Positions 24,198 to 32,912 of a DNA stretch of 44,342 nt are shown here, in pieces. The position numbers and the translations under genes are program-made. Location of the stretch: the NCBI GenBank assembly GCA_902812385.1, contig CADDZD010000014.1, positions 1-44,342 of the forward strand. Reading direction: 5' to 3'. Positions within the stretch are counted from its first letter, which is position 1. Each line of letters begins with the position of its first letter. Below the pieces are notes generated by a model that was not told the origin of the DNA, did no database searches, and saw nothing but the letters and a program-made list of their open reading frames with translations. The stretch comes from Clostridia bacterium. Its GTDB lineage: Bacteria; Bacillota; DSM-12270; Thermacetogeniales; Thermacetogeniaceae.

Positions 24198-24226
24198 TTG
24201 ACGGAGTAGAAGAAAATAATTAAAAT
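24198..24226 (+). promoter_or_regulatory. Promoter of tRNA-Pro
   Basis: TTGACG (24198-24203) and TAAAAT (24221-24226) have exactly 17 bases between them, in AT-rich DNA. Each matches consensus at five of six positions. The tRNA begins 15 bases after the -10 box. Confidence 0.8.
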
Positions 24227-24240
24227 ATAAATCGTAAGAT

Positions 24241-24318
24241 CGGGATGTAGCTCAGCTTGGCTAGAGCGCACGGTTCGGGACCGTGAGGTCGCTGGTTCAA
24301 ATCCAGTCATCCCGACCA
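24241..24318 (+). tRNA. tRNA-Pro (anticodon CGG)
   Basis: The 7-bp acceptor CGGGATG (24241) pairs with CATCCCG (24308-24314), followed by A73 and an encoded CCA. The anticodon arm CACGG-TTCGGGA-CCGTG gives anticodon CGG. The T arm contains GGTTCAAATCC. The C1-G72 pair is typical of bacterial tRNA-Pro. It has its own promoter and terminator. Confidence 0.95.
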
Positions 24319-24340
24319 TTTTCATCCCTAAGAGCAAAAT

Positions 24341-24371
24341 AAGCCGGGAAAATCACCCCGGCTTTGTTTTT
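24341..24371 (+). terminator. Intrinsic terminator after tRNA-Pro
   Basis: AAGCCGGG (24341-24348) pairs with CCCGGCTT (24357-24364), followed by TGTTTTT. The hairpin starts 22 bases after the tRNA. Confidence 0.85.
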
Positions 24372-24460
24372 CCACAAGGCACGGCAGGAACGCCATCTTG
24401 TCCATGAAGCAGGATTTATGGTAAACTTTCTCCAAAAAAGAGAAGAGCGGAGGAAACAGG

Positions 24461-25174
24461 TTGTTCACTATATTTCTCTTCGATCTGGACGGCACTCTGG
24501 TGCCCATGGACATGGAACATTTTATGAACGAATACTTTCAAGCTGTGAGCTGTAAGTTTGCTCACCTCATCGAGCCCAAAAAACTGATTAAAGAAATTTT
24601 TGAGGGGACCATGATGATGATCAACAACCTGAACCCCCGGCAGACCAACAAGGAGGTCTTCTGGTCCTATTTTGCACCGCGTATCGGTATTCCTCCCGAA
24701 GTCCTTGTTCCCCTGTTTGATGAATTTTACAACAATGATTTCACAAACATTAAAAGGATCACCCAGCCGAACCCTTTGGCACGCCCTATGCTCGAACGGC
24801 TCATAAAAAATGGGTATCAGGTGGTAATCGCCACAAATCCCGTTTTCCCTGAAAATGCCATCAGAGAACGCCTGAACTGGGTGGAGATCGGCGACCTGCC
24901 TTACGCCCTGGTAACGACTTACGAGAATATGCACTTCTGCAAACCTAAAATAGAGTATTATGAAGAGGTTCTCAGCAATTTAAACGCAAGACCTGAGGAG
25001 TGCCTGATGATCGGCAATGATGTGGAGGAGGATCTGGTTGCCCGGAAACTGGGAATAAAGACCTTTCTTGTGGAGGACTGGCTTCTTAATGCAAAGAATC
25101 TCCCTATTGAGACCGATTACCGCGGCTCCTTTAAGGACCTTGCGGAGTTTCTGAAACAGGCGATTAATTGCTAG
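24461..25174 (+). CDS. HAD-superfamily hydrolase
   Basis: This 237-residue cytoplasmic phosphatase-like protein has HAD motif I FLFDLDGTL at residues 5-13, motif II VVIATNP near 122, motif III lysine in HFCKPKIEYY near 154 and motif IV IGNDVEEDL near 183. A helical cap lies between residues 20 and 105. It probably removes phosphate from a small metabolite. A sugar phosphate would suit the mannose genes that follow, but this is only inferred. The TTG start has a GGAGGAAACAGG site. A weak promoter (TTGTCC at 24398, TAAACT at 24422, 18 apart) precedes it. Confidence 0.8.
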   Translation: MFTIFLFDLDGTLVPMDMEHFMNEYFQAVSCKFAHLIEPKKLIKEIFEGTMMMINNLNPRQTNKEVFWSYFAPRIGIPPEVLVPLFDEFYNNDFTNIKRITQPNPLARPMLERLIKNGYQVVIATNPVFPENAIRERLNWVEIGDLPYALVTTYENMHFCKPKIEYYEEVLSNLNARPEECLMIGNDVEEDLVARKLGIKTFLVEDWLLNAKNLPIETDYRGSFKDLAEFLKQAINC

Positions 25175-25189
25175 TCCATAATTGTTCCA

Positions 25190-25217
25190 CAGCAGGTGAT
25201 GTGTTATTTACCTGCTG
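25190..25217 (+). promoter_or_regulatory. Hairpin after the HAD gene
   Basis: CAGCAGGT (25190-25197) and ACCTGCTG (25210-25217) form an 8-bp stem with a 12-base loop, 16 bases after the HAD stop codon. GGGG follows rather than a T run, so it is a transcript-end stabiliser or weak terminator at best. Confidence 0.35.
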
Positions 25218-25389
25218 GGGAGAGGCTTTTACACGGTTGCATGGTCGGTAATTTCATTCAAAGATTGGTTTTTCTGCATATCCACATACAGGCTTTTGCT
25301 TATCTGGCTCCTCAACAATAACTCGCCACGGTTGCCGCCCTTTATTCACGGCTCTTTTTACCGAACTTTGAGAGTAAAATCAATTATAG

Positions 25390-25409
25390 CTGCGCAACTG
25401 ATTGCGCAG
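25390..25409 (+). promoter_or_regulatory. Perfect inverted repeat before manC, possible operator
   Basis: CTGCGCAA (25390-25397) and TTGCGCAG (25402-25409) are perfect complements around CTGA. The repeat lies just after a TATAGC box at 25385, 42 bases before the preferred manC start. No good -35 box is seen. It could bind a dimeric regulator or form a leader hairpin. Confidence 0.4.
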
Positions 25410-25451
25410 GGTGTTCACAATCTATTTTTATGAAGGGAGATGAGAGCTGGA

Positions 25452-26525
25452 ATGGTCTACGCTGTAGTCATGGCCGGAGGCAGCGGTCAGAGATTCTGGC
25501 CGAAGAGCAGGCAGGAAATGCCGAAACAGTTCTTGAGCCTTGTCGGTGAAAGAACGATGCTCCAGAGAACGGTGGGCAGGCTAAAAGGCTTCGTCAACCC
25601 TGACGGGATCTACATAATCACGGCAGCCCTTTACACAGGACTGGTTCTCCAGCAGGTGCCAGAAGTTCCGACCGAAAACATCATCACCGAGCCGTACGGT
25701 CGTGATACGGCGGCAGCTGTCGGTCTGGCAGCAATAACAGTTGCGGCTCGCGATCCGGAGGGTGTGATGATCGTCCTTCCAGCCGATCACTTTATTGCGG
25801 ATGAGGAACGTTTCCGAAATGTTTTAAAAGGCGCCGTGGCCGCTGCCGGGGAAGGGGAGCATCTGGTCACCATAGGAATCACACCGAGCCGCCCGGAAAC
25901 AGGGTTCGGTTACATAGCGAGGGGGAGATTGCACGGTACTTTTGCCGGTATCCCCGCCTATATTGCGGAAGGGTTCACGGAAAAGCCGGACCTGGAACGG
26001 GCCCGGCAGTATCTCGCCAGCGGGAATTACTTCTGGAACAGCGGAATGTTCATCTGGAGGGCGGATTTAATTATAAGGATGATCCGGGAATACATGCCGG
26101 AGCTGTACGCCGGCCTGCAAAAAATCCAGGCGGCCATGGGTTCCGGACAGTACCGGGACGTGCTGAACGGTGTGTACTCCGGTTTACCCAAGATATCTAT
26201 AGACTACGGGGTTATGGAAAAAGCAACAAATGTCCTGGTACTGCCCGGCAGCTTCGGCTGGGACGATGTCGGTTCCTGGACGGCCCTGGAGGCCTATAAA
26301 GTCAAGGACAGGCAGGGAAACATCCTCGAGGGAAAGGGGGTTTTGGTGGATACCCAAAACACGCTGGTCTTTTCCTCCGAAAAAGTCGTTGCAACACTGG
26401 GGGTAAAAGACCTGATAGTGGTGGTGGGAGGAGACAGCGTGCTTGTTTGCCATAAGAAAAAGGCACAGGAAATAAAGAAGGTTATTAATGCACTTCAAGA
26501 GCAGGGGTATCAGGAGATATTATGA
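25452..26525 (+). CDS. manC: Mannose-1-phosphate guanylyltransferase ManC, without isomerase domain
   Basis: This 357-residue enzyme converts mannose-1-phosphate and GTP to GDP-mannose. It has the ManC/type II signature MAGGSGQRFWPKSRQEMPKQFL at the N-terminus, TEPYGRDTAAAVGLAA near residue 78, VLPADHFI near 104, the metal/sugar segment FTEKPD near 174 and YFWNSGMFIWR near 193, and FGWDDVGSW near 272. It ends without the C-terminal cupin phosphomannose-isomerase domain that many ManC/AlgA proteins carry; that domain is instead fused to the GT4 enzyme at 31482. An ATG at 25440 directly abuts its GGGAG site, so the ATG at 25452 is preferred. The stop overlaps the manB start. Confidence 0.92.
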   Translation: MVYAVVMAGGSGQRFWPKSRQEMPKQFLSLVGERTMLQRTVGRLKGFVNPDGIYIITAALYTGLVLQQVPEVPTENIITEPYGRDTAAAVGLAAITVAARDPEGVMIVLPADHFIADEERFRNVLKGAVAAAGEGEHLVTIGITPSRPETGFGYIARGRLHGTFAGIPAYIAEGFTEKPDLERARQYLASGNYFWNSGMFIWRADLIIRMIREYMPELYAGLQKIQAAMGSGQYRDVLNGVYSGLPKISIDYGVMEKATNVLVLPGSFGWDDVGSWTALEAYKVKDRQGNILEGKGVLVDTQNTLVFSSEKVVATLGVKDLIVVVGGDSVLVCHKKKAQEIKKVINALQEQGYQEIL

Positions 26526-27898
26526 TGAATCCGTTGATTTTTCGTCAGTACGATGTCAGAGGTAATGCGGAACGGGATCTAACGGATGAGACGGTGCGGC
26601 TGTTAGGCCGGGCTTTCGGAACCTATGTTCAGGAGCATGGCTCCCGTGAGGTGTTGGTTGGCCGGGACAACCGCCTCAGTTCCCCCAGGCTGCACCAGGC
26701 ATTCGTTGACGGGCTGGTTGCCTCGGGGTGCCTGGTTATGGATCTCGGCTTGATCGTAACCCCGATGCTTTATTACGCAAGGATATACTTCGGTATCGAT
26801 GGGGGTGTGATGATTACAGGCAGCCACAATCCCCCTGATGAAAACGGCTTCAAGCTGGCCTGCGGCGATGGCACGATCTATGGAGAGGAAATCCAGTACC
26901 TTAGAGAGATAATCGAAAAGAAAAGGTTTACATCGGGTGCAGGTCAAGTAGTGGAGAGGGACATAGCGGCTCCCTATTTGGCCATGTTAAAGGAAAAAAT
27001 TGCATTGGGCCGGCGCAAACTTAAAGTTGCCGTTGACTGCGGCAACGGCACGGCATCCCTTTTTGCCGAACAGATCTTAGAGGGATGGGGCTGCGATGTG
27101 ATTCCCCTTCACTGCGTGTCTGATGGGCATTTTCCTGTGCACCACCCGGACCCGGTTAAAACGGCCAACCTGCAGGATTTGAGAAAAGCTGTGGCGGAAC
27201 ATGGAGCCGACCTGGGAGTAGCCTATGACGGCGATGCCGACAGGCTCGGGGTGGTCGATGAGAAGGGTGAGGTGATCTGGGGGGATAAGCTGATGTGCCT
27301 TTACTGGCGGGAGATTTTAGGTTCTCATCCCAACGCTCTGGCGATCATCGAAGTAAAGTGCTCCCAGGCCCTGGTGGAGGAGGTCACCCGCCTCGGTGGA
27401 AGGCCGCTGTTCTATAAGACCGGTCATTCCCTGATCAAGGCCAAGATGAAGGAAACAGGGGCCGTCTTTACCGGGGAGATGTCCGGGCACATGTTTTTTG
27501 CGGATGAATACTATGGTTATGATGATGCCCTTTATGCCACGGGCAGGCTCTTGAGAATTCTGTCAAACACCCAACAGAGCCTGGGGGAACTGCTGAAAGA
27601 CATTCCGAAGTATTATGCTACTGCAGAAACCAGAGTGCCCTGCGACGACCGGGTTAAGTTCAAGGTCGTTGCAGGTCTCGTGGAAAAATTCCGCAAGGAA
27701 TACGATGTCATCGACGTGGATGGGGCAAGGGTGCTTTTCCCGGACGGTTGGGGACTTGTACGGGCGTCGAACACCCAGCCTGTTTTGGTGGCAAGGTGCG
27801 AGGCGAAAACGCCAGAGGCGCTTCAGAGGATCTCCGGCGTTATGAAAGCGGCCATGGTCCAGTATCCGGAAGTGGGGGATTTCGATTGGGAGTATTAG
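26522..27898 (+). CDS. manB: Phosphomannomutase/phosphoglucomutase ManB
   Basis: This 458-residue AlgC-type mutase interconverts hexose 6- and 1-phosphates and supplies mannose-1-phosphate to ManC. All four active-site loops are intact: catalytic serine in MITGSHNPPDENGFK near residue 101, metal loop AYDGDADRLG near 237, sugar loop GEMSGH near 320 and phosphate loop RASNTQP near 416. It contrasts directly with the dead mutase domain at 2326. ATGATG at 26522 overlaps the manC stop. The last 13 bases overlap the proposed start of the GT2/GH130 fusion gene. Confidence 0.93.
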   Translation: MMNPLIFRQYDVRGNAERDLTDETVRLLGRAFGTYVQEHGSREVLVGRDNRLSSPRLHQAFVDGLVASGCLVMDLGLIVTPMLYYARIYFGIDGGVMITGSHNPPDENGFKLACGDGTIYGEEIQYLREIIEKKRFTSGAGQVVERDIAAPYLAMLKEKIALGRRKLKVAVDCGNGTASLFAEQILEGWGCDVIPLHCVSDGHFPVHHPDPVKTANLQDLRKAVAEHGADLGVAYDGDADRLGVVDEKGEVIWGDKLMCLYWREILGSHPNALAIIEVKCSQALVEEVTRLGGRPLFYKTGHSLIKAKMKETGAVFTGEMSGHMFFADEYYGYDDALYATGRLLRILSNTQQSLGELLKDIPKYYATAETRVPCDDRVKFKVVAGLVEKFRKEYDVIDVDGARVLFPDGWGLVRASNTQPVLVARCEAKTPEALQRISGVMKAAMVQYPEVGDFDWEY

Positions 27899-30800
27899 AT
27901 GGAGAATTGCTCTTTGAGCAAAGCGTTTCAGGTGCTCTGCGCCAGATCCAGGAGATGGATGGGATCAATCTTGTCGTCGGTATTCCGTTCTTGAATGAGA
28001 AAGACACCCTGCCCGAAGTGGTGAAAATAGTGGACAGGGGACTGGCGGAGTCACAACTTCTCAGCAGATCTCTTATCGTTTGTGTGGGAGACCCGGCCGG
28101 AGTTGAGACCCTGGAAGCGGTTAAAAAATTGGACCTGAGATCCGAACATCTGGAATTCCTGATGCTTCCCGGAAGCAATGGTAGGGGAGCAAGTATCTGG
28201 GCGATCATGAACATCGCCAACCGGCTTGAAGCCGACCTCATTATCCTGGCAGCGGATCTGGTCAACGAGGATGGGGGGGGGATTCAACCCGGGTGGATCG
28301 GCCGGTTGCTGGAACCAATTGTCCATGAATATGATTTTGCATTGGCCGTTTTAAGGAAGAATTTCCTGGAGGATCTCCTCAACAACTTTTTCCTGGCCCC
28401 CCTCTTCGAGATGTTCTATGGATATCATATCCAGGGCACCCTGGGCGGAGTGTATGCCATGTCGCACGATGTGGTGGAGGATTGCTGTGCGGAGATCAAA
28501 TTCTGGTTGGAAACGACAAAGAGTTACGGGATTGACCCCTGGCTGATCACAAGAGTCATACGCTGGAACAAGAAGATTTGCGAGGTTGATCTCGGTACTA
28601 GGCGCAGAACCATATCCCTGGAAAAACTCCAGCATGTTTTCAAGGAGTCTGCCAGGGCGCTTTTCGAGTCGATCAAAAGGGATGAGGAATACTGGTTGAA
28701 CAGAGGGGGTGTCTTAAGGACGCCCGATGTTTACGGTGAGAGCAGGGAAGATGTGTATTATGAGCCGACCTATTCCACCCTGGGGCTGATCCAGTTGTTT
28801 AAAAGAGGCTTTAACCAGTATAAGAGCCTCTTTGAAACAGCCTTACCCGATGCCTGTCATGCGGACTTTTCCCCCCGTTTTGCCTGTCGCACAGATTTGC
28901 AAAGGATTGTGGATGCTCCTGCCAAGGACTTCAGATTTGACGGTACGATGTGGGCCAGCGTCGTGTACCGTTTTTTGATCCAGTACAGTTTTGCTCCCGG
29001 AATCAGCAGGGATGACGTTCTGAGTGCCCTGGCAGCCTCTTTCTGCGGGAGGCTGGCCGGTTTTCTCGAGTATCTCCAGTTTCTCCAGGAGGAGACAAAG
29101 AAGCTAAAGAGCATCAGTCCTTCTGCCTTTCTCTCCAATGAGGTCGTTGCGGAGGAGCGGGAGCAAAAGACGGTTTTTCAGATGCTAAAGCTTGATTTTA
29201 TTGAAGCATGGAAAAAAAAGGCATTAGAGGTGGCTCCTCCTCTCGTTCCCCAGTATTACCTGGAGTTCATTCCGGGAATTCCCATTACCATGCCGAAAAA
29301 AATCGAAGGGAGGGGGGGAAGGGTAGTCTGGGCGGATGCCCTTTTTAACAGGTTGCAGGTCCGTTACCAAGAGGCGTTCAATCACTTTATTTATAACGGT
29401 CTCCAGGTGCCGGAGAGCGCGGCTTCCAAGACCATCGCCACGCGCCTCAAGGAGTTTATGAAAAGCCTGGAAATGACTCTTGATATGATACTTCCGGGGG
29501 ACCTGTACACCGAAGAGGGTACACGGCAGGTGGTCGAAGGCCTCTTCAGACTCATTCCCAGCCACAGGATTTTTTCCATCAGGAACGAGGTCTTCCGGGA
29601 GGCACTGCTAAGGTACCCTCCCCTTAATGTGATGATACCTGCCGGCTGCAATGCACCCAGGGTTCTGATTGAGAAGATGGATGTGCGGGATGCCATTACC
29701 CTTGGAAACCTGGTCGAAAACCGGAAGTGGGCGGACAGCATCCTCCTCTGGATACTGGAACATACCACACCGGATGACATGGATGCGGTGGAGATCAAGC
29801 CCATCGTTTTAGGACGGGATATCCTGGGAGGCACCGTTAAGCTGGCAAACATTTCGGATCTGAACAAGCTCACTACCAGGGTAGCAGTCAGGCCCTTGAG
29901 CAAAGGAATGGGTGGTGAATACCCGAAGCTCCGCTACTGCCTCTTCATCGGCAGGCACATTATGATCGCCGAAAACTACTCCTACCTTAACAGAACATTT
30001 GCCCGCGAAAGGAAAAACCTCGGCCTTAAGATCCGCAATTCCCTGATCGGCCGGTATGAAAGCGGCCCTTTCTCCGCCCACAATATTTTTGAAAACCTTC
30101 ATCATCGTGCTCTTGTCCGCCATTTCCGGGCGATCTCCGAAAAGCTGGCAAAACAGGGCATGACCGAAGAAGCGCGGCTCCTTGGCCTGATGTGCGACGG
30201 CTACGGGTTAAGTCAGGTGCTCGCTGACGGGACGTTTATTCCATGTTCTGCCTGGACCTGGGCCAGCTATAGCTATAAGGGGGGAAGAGGCATACCAACC
30301 CCCCTGTCTAGCCACGTCGAGGAAAAGTGGTTCAACCATGACTTCCTGGATGAAATCTATGCAGAACTGGGATACGATCCCGGAGAAATTATGCGCATGG
30401 TAGTTCAGTTGATCGGTGAGGGGCGGGCGAGCGAAAACCTCCTGGACGTCTTGCTGGGAATAAAACCAAAAAATGTTAATGTGGTGGTTCAGGAATCTCA
30501 AGATTATCCTCCGGCAGGCTCCCTGGTCAGGTATCCCGGCAACCCGATCCTGCAGCCGATCAGAGAACACCCCTGGGAGAGCAAGTATGTCCTTAATGCC
30601 GCCGCTTTTCGGATTGCCGATAAGGTATACCTGCTCTACCGGGCCTTTGGGGATGACCAGGTATCCCGGATTGGACTGGCAGTTACCGACGGTTATCGGG
30701 TGCTTGAAAGATTCCCGGAACCGGTATTCGTCCCTCAAGGAGACAGGGAAAAGAAGGGAGTCGAGGATCCCCGGGTGGTGATCATCGACGACCGGATTTA

Positions 30801-31485
30801 CATGCTTTACACCGCCTATGACGGGGTTGTCGCCCAGATCTCGTTTGCGGCCATAACCGTGGAAGATTTCTTAAATAGAAGGTTTGACAGATGGGTGCGT
30901 AAGGGTTACGCCTTCCAGGATGTCTGGGATAAGGACTCCATTCTTTTCCCGGAAAAAATCGGGGGAAAGTACGTTATCTATCATAGAATCGAGCCCGGTA
31001 TTTGGGTAACCCGTTTGGATAAGCTTGAGTTTCCGGCTCCCAGAGAAAAACACTCCATTATCGCGGGCCCTCGACCGGGAAGGATGTGGGATTCCTTGAA
31101 GATCGGTGCCGGTGCCCAGCCCATTAAGACGAAATACGGCTGGCTGCTGATTTACCACGGAGTGGATAGGGACCGGGTCTACCGCCTTGGGGTGATGCTC
31201 GTGGATCTCAAAAACCCGGAGCGACTTCTTTACCGTTCACCCAATCCTATATTGTCCCCCGAGACCGACTATGAAATAGGCAGGGCAGGAGAAGTCTGGG
31301 TGCCCCGGGTTGTTTTCACCTGCGGGGCCGTCCCTGTAGAGGATAAGGAAGTGCTGGACGCCGAAGACGAAATCCTTGTTTACTATGGCGCCGCCGATAC
31401 TTATGTTTGCCTGGCTACAGGTAAGGTCGGGGACCTCATTCCGGAGGCGGTAAGAAAAGAAATTGAGCAGGGCGTGCCCTTCTAG
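27886..31485 (+). CDS. Three-part protein: GT2-like glycosyltransferase, unknown middle, GH130 phosphorylase
   Basis: This 1199-residue protein is a fusion. Residues about 25-260 look like a GT-A/GT2 glycosyltransferase: NLVVGIPFLNEKDTLPEVV with a D-rich IILAADLVNEDGGG segment near 123, resembling glucosyl-3-phosphoglycerate synthases. Residues about 260-860 match nothing I recognise; they are helical, then contain segments such as DAVEIKPIVLGRDILGGT. Residues about 870-1195 are a GH130 five-bladed propeller: YPGNPILQP, YLLYRAFGDDQ, VEDPRVVIIDD, DSLKIGAGAQPIKT and WLLIYHG. GH130 enzymes phosphorolyse or hydrolyse beta-mannosides. Together it could build and recycle a mannoside. The TTG at 27886 (GGGGGA upstream) overlaps manB; an ATG at 27955 is the alternative. 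There is no signal peptide. Confidence 0.8.
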   Translation: MGVLDGELLFEQSVSGALRQIQEMDGINLVVGIPFLNEKDTLPEVVKIVDRGLAESQLLSRSLIVCVGDPAGVETLEAVKKLDLRSEHLEFLMLPGSNGRGASIWAIMNIANRLEADLIILAADLVNEDGGGIQPGWIGRLLEPIVHEYDFALAVLRKNFLEDLLNNFFLAPLFEMFYGYHIQGTLGGVYAMSHDVVEDCCAEIKFWLETTKSYGIDPWLITRVIRWNKKICEVDLGTRRRTISLEKLQHVFKESARALFESIKRDEEYWLNRGGVLRTPDVYGESREDVYYEPTYSTLGLIQLFKRGFNQYKSLFETALPDACHADFSPRFACRTDLQRIVDAPAKDFRFDGTMWASVVYRFLIQYSFAPGISRDDVLSALAASFCGRLAGFLEYLQFLQEETKKLKSISPSAFLSNEVVAEEREQKTVFQMLKLDFIEAWKKKALEVAPPLVPQYYLEFIPGIPITMPKKIEGRGGRVVWADALFNRLQVRYQEAFNHFIYNGLQVPESAASKTIATRLKEFMKSLEMTLDMILPGDLYTEEGTRQVVEGLFRLIPSHRIFSIRNEVFREALLRYPPLNVMIPAGCNAPRVLIEKMDVRDAITLGNLVENRKWADSILLWILEHTTPDDMDAVEIKPIVLGRDILGGTVKLANISDLNKLTTRVAVRPLSKGMGGEYPKLRYCLFIGRHIMIAENYSYLNRTFARERKNLGLKIRNSLIGRYESGPFSAHNIFENLHHRALVRHFRAISEKLAKQGMTEEARLLGLMCDGYGLSQVLADGTFIPCSAWTWASYSYKGGRGIPTPLSSHVEEKWFNHDFLDEIYAELGYDPGEIMRMVVQLIGEGRASENLLDVLLGIKPKNVNVVVQESQDYPPAGSLVRYPGNPILQPIREHPWESKYVLNAAAFRIADKVYLLYRAFGDDQVSRIGLAVTDGYRVLERFPEPVFVPQGDREKKGVEDPRVVIIDDRIYMLYTAYDGVVAQISFAAITVEDFLNRRFDRWVRKGYAFQDVWDKDSILFPEKIGGKYVIYHRIEPGIWVTRLDKLEFPAPREKHSIIAGPRPGRMWDSLKIGAGAQPIKTKYGWLLIYHGVDRDRVYRLGVMLVDLKNPERLLYRSPNPILSPETDYEIGRAGEVWVPRVVFTCGAVPVEDKEVLDAEDEILVYYGAADTYVCLATGKVGDLIPEAVRKEIEQGVPF

Positions 31486-32849
31486 CCGTGGGCACGCCCG
31501 TAGTCGTCCTCCAAACGGATGATGTCGTCTTCCCCAAGGTAATCTCCCGTTTGGGTTTCGATAAACACCAGGGGAGCATTGCCGGGGTTGGCCACCCGGT
31601 GTGCGGCTTCCTGGGGGATATCTATGGACTGCCCCGCTCTGACTGGGACGGTTTCTCCATTCAGAGTTACCAGGGCCTCCCCTGCCACTACGAACCAGTG
31701 TTCCCTTCTCCTCAGGTGTTTCTGGTAACTGAGCCGCCGTCCGGGCTCCACGGTAATTTTCTTCACTTTGGTATTGGGCTCATCAAGGAGGACCTCCCAG
31801 CGCCCCCAGGGCGTGGTCGAGCGGTGTGCCCGGGGCGCTTCTCTTTTCAATACCTCTTTGTAGACGGCCATGTAATCCTCAACCATGCGTTCACTGCTGA
31901 ATCGTTCCTCTACCCATTGCCGGCAGTCCTTGCGATCTATCAATGGGATGCTCCCTAACATCTCAACCGCCTCATCGACACTGCCGACCAGGTATCCCGT
32001 TTTACCGTGTTTTACGATTTCGGGCATGGAACCCTTCGCAAAGGCGACCACCGGGGTCCCACAGGCCATGGCTTCCACCACGCTCAAACCGAAGGGTTCC
32101 TCGAAATTGATTGGGTGGAGCAGGGCGTAAGCACCGCCCAGCAGTTCGTTTCTCCTTTCGGGGCCGACCGGGCCAATGTACCTTATCATATGGTTGTCCA
32201 GTTGAGGCGCCACCCATTTTTCAAAATATGACTGGTCCTGGATGATTCCGGCGATGATCAGCCTCATTCCGAATTTCCTGGCAATTTCAATAGCCTCCAC
32301 AGTGCCTTTATCATGATGAATGCGACCGAAATACAGGAGGTAATCCCCGGTCTTCGGCTCAAAGGTAAAGGACTCCAGATCGATGCCGTGGTATACGGTG
32401 GCGATATAACTCAATCCCGGGTCTCTATCGGCATTGCTGATGGAGACGTAATAGCTCCTGTCGGCGTATTCCCGGTATACGGGAAGTATTGTCGGCGAAG
32501 AAAAGCCGTGGATGGTGGTGACCAGGGGAGTATCCACCAGCCTGCTGTAGGTCAACGGCAAGAAATCGTAATGGTTGTGAATCAGATCAAACTCCTGGGC
32601 GTGTTCAAAGAGGTTGGCTATGTGCAGGCATTCCCACACCTTGGGGTTGATGGTTTTATCCTCCTCGTAAGGGGTCTTGCAGACGAAGACAAGTTTACCG
32701 CTGGTTTGGGAATCTCCTGTTGCAAACAGGGTGACATCAACCCCTCTCTGCACCAGACCTTCGCATAGAAGTGAAACCACCCTTTCCCAGGGACCGTAAT
32801 GCCTTGGGGGTGTTCTCCAGGCAATAGGCGATAAGAGTGCGATTTTCAT
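31482..32849 (-). CDS. GT4 glycosyltransferase fused to a phosphomannose-isomerase-type cupin
   Basis: This 455-residue protein has a GT-B glycosyltransferase at residues 1-335: PRHYGPWERVVSLLCEGL at the N-terminus, IHNHYDFLP near 90, LYFGRIHHDKG near 175, and the donor motif EEPFGLSVVEAMACGTP near 250. From residue 345 a type II phosphomannose isomerase cupin follows: WGRWEVL, VKKITVEPGRRLSYQKH, REHWFVVAGEALVTLNG, AHRVANPG and SGDYLGEDD-like QTGDYLGEDDIIRLED. The metal ligand pattern (Q-x-H, E-H, later H) is intact. The cupin could make mannose-6-phosphate or only bind sugar. The start has a GGAGGA site. The stop codon overlaps the stop of the convergent GH130 fusion gene within CTAG. Confidence 0.88.
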   Translation of the reverse strand: MKIALLSPIAWRTPPRHYGPWERVVSLLCEGLVQRGVDVTLFATGDSQTSGKLVFVCKTPYEEDKTINPKVWECLHIANLFEHAQEFDLIHNHYDFLPLTYSRLVDTPLVTTIHGFSSPTILPVYREYADRSYYVSISNADRDPGLSYIATVYHGIDLESFTFEPKTGDYLLYFGRIHHDKGTVEAIEIARKFGMRLIIAGIIQDQSYFEKWVAPQLDNHMIRYIGPVGPERRNELLGGAYALLHPINFEEPFGLSVVEAMACGTPVVAFAKGSMPEIVKHGKTGYLVGSVDEAVEMLGSIPLIDRKDCRQWVEERFSSERMVEDYMAVYKEVLKREAPRAHRSTTPWGRWEVLLDEPNTKVKKITVEPGRRLSYQKHLRRREHWFVVAGEALVTLNGETVPVRAGQSIDIPQEAAHRVANPGNAPLVFIETQTGDYLGEDDIIRLEDDYGRAHG

Positions 32850-32912
32850 GCTCTTCCTCCGGCAACTTATTAATTTGATGATTTAAAACCCTAGATTGTT
32901 CTAACGCATTCC

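Noticed and set aside
24241-24318. tRNA-Pro as an integration site for a genomic island
   Set aside because: No integrase gene and no repeated tRNA 3' end were seen nearby; the flanking genes look like ordinary chromosome.
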